This document shows positions 34,561-44,842 of a stretch of 64,000 bases of DNA, piece by piece. This stretch comes from Portulaca oleracea. Lineage: Eukaryota > Streptophyta > Magnoliopsida > Caryophyllales > Portulacaceae. Numbering within the stretch: position 1 is the stretch's first letter; each line of letters begins with the position of its first letter. Under the pieces are notes generated by a model. That model saw only the letters and a list, made by a program, of their open reading frames with translations, ran no database searches and was not told where the DNA came from. Location of the stretch: the NCBI GenBank assembly GCA_029582165.1, contig CM055888.1:28907408-28971407 (forward strand). Reading direction: 5' to 3'. Both the position numbers and the translations under genes were made by a program.

Positions 34561-35270
34561 AATAACCCTAGAGGGGGGGTCAATATGGTTGTATAAAAAA
34601 TTATGCACTTATAAACACAAAGAAGTTAATAACAATATATTAGATTGAATAATACTTCTTTATTTAATAAGCTTGAGGTACAGAGAGAATAGAGGAGATC
34701 ACAAAACTCAATGATTCTCGCGACAGTCATATCCTCAATTGCTTACAAGGACAAAAACTCAGAATCAGTTTCTGTTATGGGGCCTCACAGATGAGGCTAG
34801 GAAGTTTCTAACTCACTAAAGAGAGAACACTCTTCTAGCTTTAGTTACACACCCTTGAGGGCCTCACCAGAACTCTCTTTTAGTTACATAACTCACCACT
34901 CAAACACAAGTCGATACACTCAAAATTTTCTCTACCAAAATTCCTACACTTCCAAAAACACTTCGTTGGAATCGATATTTCTTTGGAGAGGACAGTTTGG
35001 GGCTCTTTATAGGCGGCTTCATCATCCTCAACGGATTTCTCATTTGCTTTCCTTGCTTGTTGATTCTTGCCTTTTCTTAATTGCTTTCCTTGCTTGTTAA
35101 TATTATCCAATCTTGTCTTGATTCTCAATCTTCACTTGGAACTTGCTTGTTAATATTATCCAATCTTGTCTTGATTCTCAATCTTCACTTGGAACCTTAT
35201 GGACTTGGCTTTCGATTTATTAACTTCAAAAGCAAGTATATAAATTAGTATTGAATATCTCAGGGAATAT
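34561..35270 (-). repeat. LTR-like remnant, minus strand
   Basis: On the minus strand there is a TATA-like CCTATAAAGAGC near 35008. The sequence agagggggggtcaatatgg at 34571-34589 resembles a purine/PBS-side junction of some plant LTR elements. There is no coding sequence. The assignment rests on composition and these two features only. Confidence 0.35.
35090..35195 (+). repeat. 53-bp tandem duplication
   Basis: The segment starting ttgcttgttaatattatcc at 35090 is repeated without change at 35143, suggesting a recent slippage event. Confidence 0.85.
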
Positions 35271-35280
35271 TGAGATATGG

Positions 35281-35515
35281 CAATATATGTATTCTCGGAT
35301 ACTTCCCTTTAATTTGTTCTTTCAAACAAAATCTGCTGGTGATGCTTGAGGTCCTCAGAGGAAGGGTCGTGGAGGGCATCATGTGTGTCAACTGTTTCTT
35401 CAAACAAAATAATCATGTATGGAAGATTTCCCTTATTTGTCCTTTCAAACAAAATCATCTGACCATGTTGGAGGTCCTCGGCTCTGACGTGGTGGAGGGC
35501 ATTGTATTGCTTCTA
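35281..35515 (+). repeat. Diverged duplication with tttcaaacaaaat words
   Basis: Two related blocks (about 35310-35380 and 35440-35505) share ctttcaaacaaaatc, gaggtcctc and gtggagggcat in the same order. Confidence 0.6.
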
Positions 35516-36848
35516 CAATATAAAACAAATTCATAGTTAATGACATGTAAAATAAGCAATTAGCTCTATGTAAAACATATTTACATTAATCATATAATGA
35601 GATTAACACAACATGACACTAAATCATAATAACATGTATATAATCATATATATTTTAGCATGCTCCTTGTAATATTAATTAGTTAAATTAAATCAATAAG
35701 CACTAAGAATAAATAGGTTACATGACAATAAATTATAAACTCTCATATAAATTAGAAACTTCAAATTGTCTTCTAACTAATAAGAAACAACGTAAATTAA
35801 TTCACATAATTAGAATCACTAATTAACTTCTAATTAGTATGAGCATCATGTAACAAGTGAAAAGGGACCACTTTAGGTCCTAGCCTAGATATGCAAGGCG
35901 AAAACTGAGCCCACGAATAAACCAGTCATTCTTCCAAACCCCCCTCGCACCCTTCTATCTCCAACCTCCCCGAAACTCCCTCTCTCTCTCTCTCTCTGGT
36001 TTGGCTGAAAGCCATTGCAACGAGCACTGAAGTACAGTTTCCCACATAAGCACCACCCTCTTGCCCCTTTTCAGTCCATTCCCAGCCCTGGTGACCCATG
36101 GTCGCTGCCCGAAAAAAAACTACAAATCCTAGAGGAAGAAGAAACTGCCATGCTCCCCCTTTTCTCTAAACTTCAATCACCCCCATGGCCCATCAAACTC
36201 GAAACTAAGGTTGCCATCACCTAGATCAGTAAATGGTGAGGGCATAGGTGTTGGCCACGCGACAACGCACCTTTTAGGCGGTGGCGTGTGGCCTTTACGC
36301 GCCGCTAACTGGTGGTATTTCATGGTTCTTCGGCTAGAGGTTTTCATTGATCCAAGGAGTGAGCACGACTTAAGGGAGAAGGATGACGGAAACGTCCCTC
36401 CATTGGCGGCGTGTGACACATACGCGTCGTCCTCCCTCAGTGTTCTGATGGGTATGCCTCCAAAAACACTTGGTCTGGATATTGATATTCAAAGAACTTG
36501 TCTTTAGAATTTTCTTTTGAATTACAGAAAAATTTTCAATCGAATTTCTCAGAATTCATCATAAACCCATTTCTTCATTTTCCTTTTGCCCTAATTCCAC
36601 AGAAATTGAGATTACAGTTTACTGGGATGAGATTTTGGTTGGCCGAATAAAGTGAGATATGGGGCTTTAGGTGACTGTCGTTTCATACTCCGTAAGCAAA
36701 ACGATCGGTTGGTGGTGTGTGTTCAAGAGCAGATCTGTGTATGGACACATAATTCATTTCTGTTACTTTATCTGGGGAATAACGAAAAACAACTAGATCT
36801 TAAGGAGGAGTTTAGTCGAAACAAATTTGTGAACATGAGAAAAAACAC
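35516..36848. other. Noncoding region, no supported gene
   Basis: AT-rich to about 35870, then a mixed-composition stretch with a (CT)n run at 35977-35997 and several short unrelated frames (36015-36852). None shows a recognisable domain or codon pattern. It could contain a decayed gene fragment, but I cannot support one. Confidence 0.4.
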
Positions 36849-38024
36849 ATAGGGGGCGTTTGGTGCTCGACTTTTTGGTTGGTTTTTCGGAGAAAATGGC
36901 TTTTTGGAGGCTTTTTGGTAGATTGACTTGTCAATATGCCAATTTGGGGTGTTTGGTAAGTTGACGGATTAAATTAGTTTTTTGCCCCCAAAAAGCTAAT
37001 TTGTAAAAAGCTACTATGAGTAGCTTTTTGTAAATAGTTGTTGGCTTTTTATATTTTAAATTACCATATTGACCAACTAATTACAAAAATTACAAAAAAT
37101 TGCCATCAAATAAAATAATTTAGGTTTTGTTCTTTTTTATTGTTCTCTCATCCCTCACTTCAATTCATCGCAGCACAAAAAAAGGATGCTCCGCCACCTG
37201 TCTTCTCCAAGCACATACGCCATATTTCTCCAAGTTAATTACCAGGTATTCACAGGTATTCAGATATATAGTTTGAATTAACACCACAGCACCAAATTAT
37301 AATTTGACACCACATCAAAAGTTCATTTCTCCAAGCATGCTCCATATATAATTTGACACCTAAGCACAAAATTGAAGGAATGAATGGTATTGAATGCATG
37401 TGATTTGTTCAGACTCCCTTGTATAACATGCCCCACATACATGTACTATTTGACTCACACCGTGCTCCACATATTAAAAAAATAATTGAATAGTAATTTT
37501 CAAAGGCAATTAGTAGAGAGATCTCTACGTAACTCTTCCTTTTGTTTTGGATAGGGTGTTCATATTCTCTAATGGTTTGTCTATATATTAGGCAGAGGGT
37601 GTAGGCTGCTTTCCTAGTTTCCCTTTTTTGATTCAATTTTCCTTTTTTCTCAACATCGAAGGCTGATGTTTCAGAAATGATATTTGAAGCATATTGCCCA
37701 GCATGTTCTAGTAATGATCTCGCACCCATTGATTATTGGCTTGGAATTATAGAAAAAAAAATTATTGAATAGTAATATATTAATGTTATGGAGTGATTGG
37801 ATGATAATATTCTTATTTATATTTGGAGCTAATTGCAATTTATTATTGACATGTTTATTGTATATATGCTATGCTGCCAATCTTTTGGATGATGGTCTAC
37901 AATATTTGATTTCAATTTTCATTGTCTTTCATTCATTTTAAGAATTTAAAAGTTGGGGAATATAGGAAAAACATGAGTTATAGACTTGTTAATAAACAAT
38001 ACAAGAGACTTGAATAATTACAAT

Positions 38025-38604
38025 TGTAGGGATTCACCCATGAGTAAATGTCCCACATCGAAAAAGTAAAGATAAAGCACATGGTATATAAGTCAAGTGG
38101 GAGGCTACTCCTCTTAACACCAATTGGTTTTAAGATGGAATCTCACTTAACTTGTGTACCATGGGCCTTGGTTGAAGTGGGCTCACCCCTTGGATCTCCC
38201 CAACAAGTGGTATCAGAGCCGATGGTTCGTTCGGTTGGGCGCATGCAAGGTGCGGGAAGATCACCGTGGACAGGAGCAGGGACCATAGTGCGTGCTCGGC
38301 TGGGTCTCCTGAATGCTCAGAGTGATGGCATGAGACTCGGGTGGAGTAGGGTGCGGCTCTTTGGAGTAAGGTGCGGCTGAGACTCTTGAGACAGAGTGGT
38401 GGTATGAGACTCAAGTGGAGTAGGGTGCGGCTCTGTGGAGTAAGGTGCAGCTATGATGGACTCCTGATGGTGACTTGATACCTTGGGCAAAAGAGGCTTC
38501 CGATCAAGGGGGAGAAACTCATGTGGTTTTAAGATGGAACTTCATTTAACTTGTGTACCATGGGCCTTGGTTGAAGTGGGCTCACCCCTTGGATCTCCCC
38601 AACA
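38025..38604 (+). mobile_element. TRIM (miniature LTR retrotransposon) inside the Harbinger element
   Basis: 5' LTR 38025-38205 contains a tatataagt TATA box. A primer-binding site TGGTATCAGAGCC lies at 38208-38220, a purine tract aagggggagaaac near 38506-38518, and a 3' LTR portion at 38522-38604 matches the last 83 bp of the 5' LTR. Perfect 5-bp target duplication ACAAT stands at 38020-38024 and 38605-38609. The 3' LTR has lost its first 100 bp or so. It has no coding capacity. Confidence 0.9.
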
Positions 38605-38753
38605 ACAATGGTGAGAGATATTTAAAGCATTGAATTTTGATAAGTGTAAACCTCTAAATAATATGATGTGATAATGATTCAGTGGGAGGATTTTACAATT
38701 GATAATAGTAGGATTATTGTGTGGTTAATTGTGTTGTCTACCTTGTTATAGAG

Positions 38754-39852
38754 ATGGTGTCTTCTGAAAATGTGGATGAACTAAGTACCATAGAAATCCT
38801 CCTCATCTTTTGTAACATATTTAGTAGAAATTCAGATAAGAGTAAGGGAAAGACAGGTGGGGTGATCTCTCGAAAGGTCAATTGGGGACAAAACAGTGAA
38901 AGAATTTCAACAACAAACTGACCTGCCTTGGCAGAAAGATAAATTAAAGAGCAAGTTGGATTGGATGAGAACAAGATGGGGTCTCTGGAAAATGTTAAAG
39001 GGGAGAGAAACTGGCTTAGGATGGGATCACGAGAAAAAACCATTGCTGCAAGTGATGAATGGTGGAGGATCAAGATTGCAGTTTGTTCTCTCCCTTTTTT
39101 AGATAATGAACTTAACTTACATCAACAATTATGTTAGTTCTACCAACAAAAAATCACCCTTACTAGTATTGGTTTTGTTCTTTTAATTTATAAGAAGACA
39201 AGAAATATAAAACCTTTTGGGATGAAGAAATTGATCCAGAAGTTGAGGAGTTGATGGATCAAATATTCGGAGGCGATGTCGCTACTGGAGATGGTGTAAT
39301 CACTCCTAGTGCAGATCTCTCTTCTCCACCTAACATTGAAAATATCCAGAATTTGTCATTCACTATTGAGGAGGTAGACGATGTTGTGAACTTAGGCACA
39401 TGTGCTAGTGCGTGGCAAAAGTTATGGCGTGAGAGCACCCCTCTAACTGCCCCTTCTCCAACACCCTCTCTGATTTTACAAGAAACACAATATGGTGAAG
39501 CTGATGAAGGAAGAGGGAAAAGGCCATTTGAGGGTATTGGTGGAGGATCCAGTAAGAATCTGAAGGCAGACCTGCTGAACTGTTATGTGAGAAACTTGAT
39601 GGCATCCTACAAACCATAAATGAAAGAAATAAGAAAAAAATGAGTGATGCTGAGCCCGCTACCTCTCTTGCCGTTTCTTTGGCCAAGTTGTTGACCTTTG
39701 ATCTGGAAGCTCCGTTGTTTTCCTTTGCTTGTACTTTGATGGAAGATCCGCAAAATAGAATTACTCTGAGTTGTTTGCCAACTGATTGTGCAACTGATTG
39801 TTTGAAGTACTTACATGAGGAGCATAGCAAAAAAGTGAATGTTGATCTATGA
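38754..39852 (+). pseudogene. Harbinger ORF1, Myb/SANT-like DNA-binding protein, broken
   Basis: In this superfamily ORF1 binds DNA and helps the transposase. The Myb/SANT-like block is at about 38896-39063 (LKSKLDWMRTRWGLWKML, TGLGWDHEKKP), matching the usual pattern of a W-spaced helix followed by a tGxGWD motif. The middle part, KTFWDEEIDPEVEELMDQIF, is at about 39205-39265. The C-terminal part (39640-39852, ending LHEEHSKKVNVDL) is in another frame, and its line is picked up near 39585 (LLCEKLDGILQTINERN). A frameshift lies around 39565-39590. The part before 39200 may include an intron. As written it cannot be a full protein. Confidence 0.65.
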
Positions 39853-40139
39853 TTTGGATTGAAACTAATTTTGTAATTTTTGGGGTTAGTAGTTTTTGGT
39901 GGGTAAAAATGAGTATAAGCTTATGAACATGTTACTTTCAGGTGCAGATCAACTTATAACTTTTGGTGGTAACATGTAGCTTTTGTGCAAGAAATGAACT
40001 TGTGATTGTACTTGAATTTTAAGGAATGTGATGTTTTTCTATTTATTTAGTTTTATCGACATTCTTGGAGATGCATGTATGTAGTAAAGACTTCTCATTT
40101 TAAGTTGAATGTATTTGTATTGTTATTGTATTTGCGGGC

Positions 40140-41484
40140 ATGGAAGAAGTTATGCAACAAATACATATGAACAATAATGATGACAATGATGATTATGATG
40201 ATAGTGATGATGAGTGTTGGGATAAGTTGGTTTGTGTGACAGGTTACATTGCTCTACACTTCCTTAAGTATATTCACAAAGAACCTTGCATGACTTCTTA
40301 CATGACTGGGGAAAGATGGATGAATGAACTACTAAATGGCCATGAAACGAGGTGTTTTAACATGCTTATAATGGATCCTGTTACTTTTCGTCATTTATGT
40401 GTTGATCTAGAATGCAGGTATGGATTGAAGGCCTCTTATAGGATTTCAATTTTTGAGAAAGTGGGAATATTTGTATACATCCTTAGCAAAGGTGCATCTA
40501 ATAGGGATGCTCAAGAGCGATTTCAACATTCTGGTGAAACTATTAGTAGAGTATTCCAAGAGGTTTTAGATACTATTGATGGTCTGTCTACATATATGTT
40601 AAAACCAAGAGATAATCAATTCAATGGAATCCCAACAGAGATTGTCAACGACAATCGATATATGCAACACTTTAAGGTAAGACAATGTTACAACCGCTAG
40701 TATCATTTCTGAAAACTTTTACTATAATGTTTCTTGTTGTATTGTAGGATTGTGTTGGAGCTTTAGATGGTACACACATTGCAGTAACAGTTCGAGAGGA
40801 AGATCAAATGCGTTATAGAGGAAGAAAAGGCATACCAACTGTGAATGTATTAGCAATATCTGGCTTTGATTTACAATTCATATATGTACTAACTGGTTGG
40901 GAAGGATCAGCACATGATGCACGCATTTTATTGTCAACCATGAGTAACCCAAGACGTAACTTTCCAAAGCCTCCTCCAGGTAAGCTTTTCCATTTTCACT
41001 TGTTGGATTCTTACAAATAAGTTGGTAATTGTTACTACAAACATATATATATGTAGGCAAATATTACTTAGCAGATAAAGGCTATCCAGAGCGGCAAGGA
41101 ATTCTAACACCATATTCCAAGATAAGATATCATCAATCAGAGTTCCGTGCTGCTAATCCCAAAGGTTATAAGGAAATCTTTAATCGAACTCACTCATCTT
41201 TGAGAAGTTATATTGAAAAAGCTTTTGGAGTTTTGGAGGCTCAATGGAAAATATTACGTGTTGCACCGCCATATTCAATCAAAGACCAAAATAGGATCAT
41301 ATTGGCCTCGTTTGCATTACATAATTATATTCGAAGAAACACTACTCAAGATCCAACTTTTAAAATAATCGACGAAGATCCAGATTTTATACCACCTGAT
41401 TCACTTCCAGACGTGACACGTGACAATGGAGAATCATTTGGCGAAAGCTCACAAGTTAGAGAGATCGATGTCAAATATTCGTGA
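40140..41484 (+). CDS. PIF/Harbinger transposase (DDE), two introns, C-terminal frameshift
   Basis: Cuts and joins the element's ends, acting in the nucleus with ORF1. Exons: 40140-40676, 40748-40979 and 41057-41484, with GT-AG introns of 71 and 77 bp that keep the frame. The acidic N-terminus is followed by a helix-turn-helix-like region (SNRDAQERFQHSGETISRVF). The catalytic core has the first Asp in GALDGTHI, the second in SAHDARIL and the Glu in IEKAFGVLEAQW, so the triad is complete. The family motif YYLADKGYP is intact. Near 41465-41470 a single-base shift moves the reading into a stop (TGA 41482). The displaced frame begins at ATG 41469 and continues for 21 codons (MSNIRDNIASNL..., stop near 41532) with the usual end of this family. 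The core is probably intact, and the tail is altered. Confidence 0.82.
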
Positions 41485-42133
41485 TAACATTGCTTCCAAT
41501 TTGGTTGCAGGTATACGTCGAAGGATGTTTTAACCCATGCTCTTTTGTATCTAAATATCATAGAACCAAGTATCAAGTCTCAGGGTACGTCGTTATGTAA
41601 TTTTAGTAGTCTTCATTCATTTACGTTTCTTATTCTTTTGGACAATGAGATTTATTTATGATGATACTTGTATTTAAAATCTCCTAGTTCTTTTGTTTTT
41701 CCTATTAATTTGGAGTTGAGATTCATATTGTCATAATGGTTTATGTTGACAATGTAGTTACTAATTGATTATACATATACCTATTGTTTACAATAGTATA
41801 GTTTCTACAAATAAATTAAAAATATCTATATTAAATTGTAAAGTACATCAGGATAAAAAAAATATAAATGAATATAAATCATAATGTTAAACCTAAAAAT
41901 GAATTAAAATATGGTCGAAAAAACCTAAAATGAATATTAAAAAATCATAATCTTAAAAAATACTAAAAATAAAGCCAAGGGTACAATTGGAAATCACGAG
42001 AAAAAGCCATCCTACAAACAGCTAACTCTACCAAACACTTTTTACACAAACAACTAACAAAAGTTAAACAAATTAATAAAACAAAATTAAAAACAAATTA
42101 ACAACCAACAGCCGAGCACCAAACGCCCCCATA

Positions 42134-42870
42134 GTTTATCTAAACACAAAGTTTATAATCAGGAGAGGAGAGTAGGCGAATTGCTCATAAAGAATTAACA
42201 CTAAGCCTAACGAATTGACATGAACACTTAGTTCACATAGGGCCATGAGTAGATGTTTTGTACAGGATTAAACACATAGTTCAATTGGCATAAACTTGAA
42301 CACATTGTTCTATTCTTGGAAAGATGGAAACACGACGTTCAATACTCAGAGCAAAATAGACTGTATGAACAAGAACAATAAACACACAGCTTGTTTAATC
42401 TGGGTATGAACATATCAATATAGGCAGTCTATGAACAAAACTATGGGACAGTGACGATGAATATAAACAAATAATTCAATGCCCTTGATTTAAACGTAAA
42501 CACTAAGTTCATCAAAATAGGATAAACACACAATTTGTTCAACTCAAACATAAAACACAATGTTTATTAAAATGATTGAATCTAAGCGTAAACTAATTAG
42601 CAAAGATTAATTTGAGAACAAGTTCAAGCAATTAGGCTTTGATACCATTATAAAGTGGGATCGAAATACCTTAGTGCGGAAATCATTAGGATCGCATTGC
42701 AGAATCTTGTCTAACGAATATTGCAATCTCCTTTCATGAGTCTTTCAGGGCAGTGCCTCGAAATGGTGGCTACAATTACGGAGTCACCAGTATATTCACA
42801 CACCAAATCCCTAACCTCTAATGGTGGTTTTCTTAAGGAAGAATTAATTAGATTCGTTGTTGCTTGCTTA
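42134..42870 (-). repeat. LTR-retroelement remnant with minus-strand primer site
   Basis: gctttgatacca at 42636-42647 reads TGGTATCAAAGC on the minus strand, one base from the initiator-Met site. The sequence to its right would be LTR and that to its left leader. Words like aacacaaagtttat and acactaagttcat recur at 42130-42560. The Harbinger element appears to have inserted in this older sequence. Confidence 0.45.
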
Positions 42871-43716
42871 TGTTCGGCTAAAATAGCGGATTGAGTAGCG
42901 GATAGCTGTTTGAGTAGCGGATAGCTGTTTGGACAGCGGATAACTGTTACATTTTAGCGAATAGCTTATAGCTGTCTATGTTGCTATTTATAAAAATGTG
43001 TTCGGTGAAATTAGCGGTTGGATTAATTGATAAATATAAAATGACTATAAAGGACATTATTGTTATTAATTACTCTTATTATTGTTATTCTTACTGGAGG
43101 CATATCCCAGGATTATGAAAAAAAAAAAACAATATTCCTTTCCATTGCGGTGGCTAATATGCTTCCATTGATATGGTATTAGAAATTCTGAAGATTTGAA
43201 TATTATTCATACTATTTGCATCAAAATTTGGAACTAGAATTTGAGGGTTCTTAATTTTTCAATTGAAGTCAATATATTTATTTTATATGATGCTAAGAAT
43301 AATATAGATACTTGCATGGCTTAATAACATATACTTAAATCCCCTTAAAAAATAAAAAATAAAAAAATGTCAAACTCTTTGATGGCTTCTCAGCTCTCAC
43401 AAACTAGGAGATTGGGGATGGGAGCATTTGAAGAGATGAAAGACAAAAGGCTACAAACAATGAGAGTTTGTCTTATGCCTTTTATACTAGTGGCATGAGG
43501 TGTAATATGGAGTAAAGGTGGAGGGCTATTTTAGAGCCAAAATATGAAAAAGCTACTTGCTCCCCAAGACGTTAACCAGTGTAACATCTAGCGTTTTGGA
43601 TGTCAAACGCTATACTCTTTGTGCAACAATTATTTTATCGAACATTAATAATTTGATAAAGTAGCGTATTGTCCAATTAAAACACTAAAAGCTCCTGTAA
43701 ACGCTGTTGCCGAACA
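42871..43716. mobile_element. Candidate non-autonomous DNA element with TGTTCGGC ends
   Basis: TGTTCGGC at 42871 and its complement GCCGAACA ending at 43716 are the only matching ends. Inside the left end a 19-bp unit (tgagtagcggatagctgtt) is repeated two to three times. No target duplication was found, so this is tentative. Confidence 0.4.
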
Positions 43717-44765
43717 AATCAAAAAGTGATTTTTTTTGGATATTTAGCGGACTATAACTCAAGTTTTATTCCATCATCATAAGTGAGTGTGGCACTAGCA
43801 CTTAGTGTCATACAAACACTAATCCTACCAAACGTATCATCCTTTGGGCCTCACACAGAAATAATAACAATTTTCAAGAGTTATTTGCTCGTTTGATTTC
43901 GCGCCAATGCCCACATAGAGCCAAAACACCCAGTTCTGTGCACTATTTTATGATGAATGTAATAATGTATATGGAACCTCTGAAGCGGATCCAAGGTATT
44001 AGAATAGAGATATCAATCATTGATAGTGCAAGGAATTGTTGATTAGTTGCCATTTGCCATTGAGGTCGTAGTTCACTCGTCGTATTGGTGGCCTTCCATC
44101 TTAAACGTCATGAGATTGATTCTCATGGTTTGCAAGTCTCCTTATATGAAAATAAGCAGGGCCATAAACCAAGCTTCCCTTGGATCACTATGTTCAATTA
44201 GTGTAACTTTGAGATAGAGATCCAGTATGAATGACTCAAATTTACCTTTATAAAAAAAAAAGAAAAGAAAAAGAAATTGTTGACCATAAAGGCGTTAACT
44301 CATTTAGACTCACAATTAAGAAAACTTATAAACTATGCTTATCAATTGCTGCATCTGAGAAGAAATCACAAGGGCTTGACACAATCATGAATCCGTTGTA
44401 TTTTGCAGGCCTGTTAGAGTGGTAGGTAGACTTGTCACCACGAATGGCAAGCCATGTATAATTTATATGATGCATATATACGTGCATTTTCAAATATATT
44501 GGGGTCAGATTTAATTATTTAAATTGAATTATTTTTTGAGAGAAATTTCAGCATATATAAGCAATCTAATCCATATCCCACGTCTTATATTTTGGTGTAA
44601 TACGTGAAGGCAAATAATGCAGACAGTATCAAAACGTGGGGAGCAACTTCTCTCTCTGTGGGTGTTGTATACAACGTGAAGGCTACAACTATTAGGTCTC
44701 CCATTGGTTGGACACGGCTACTTGGTTTATTTTTGAAAGCCTTATCATTTGGAATTGTTCTTTTG
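43717..44765. other. Intergenic region upstream of the cellulase gene
   Basis: AT-rich, with no gene or recognised element. It should contain the promoter of the downstream gene. Confidence 0.4.
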
Positions 44766-44778
44766 TAATATATATAAC
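44766..44778 (+). promoter_or_regulatory. TATA box of the cellulase gene
   Basis: gtaatatatataa lies 65-77 bp before the ATG at 44843, a usual distance allowing a 5' leader of roughly 40 bases. Confidence 0.5.
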
Positions 44779-44842
44779 CTGAAACAAAAAAAAAAACATT
44801 CTTCATCATTTAATTTCCGTAAAGATTTCAGTAGCTAGATTG

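Larger units (their letters stand above)
36852..42130 (+). mobile_element. PIF/Harbinger DNA transposon
   Basis: Terminal inverted repeats GGGGGCGTTTGGTGCTCG (36852) and its complement (ending 42130) are perfect over 18 bp. The trinucleotide ATA stands on each side (36849-36851, 42131-42133), which fits the 3-bp duplication of this superfamily although the usual target is TWA. It has the two expected genes, a Myb-like ORF1 and a DDE transposase. A TRIM has inserted in its 5' half. Confidence 0.92.

Noticed and set aside
36015..36507. Two short frames beside a (CT)n run, possibly an exon
   Set aside because: No conserved motif, no plausible splice-linked partner, and high local repeat content.
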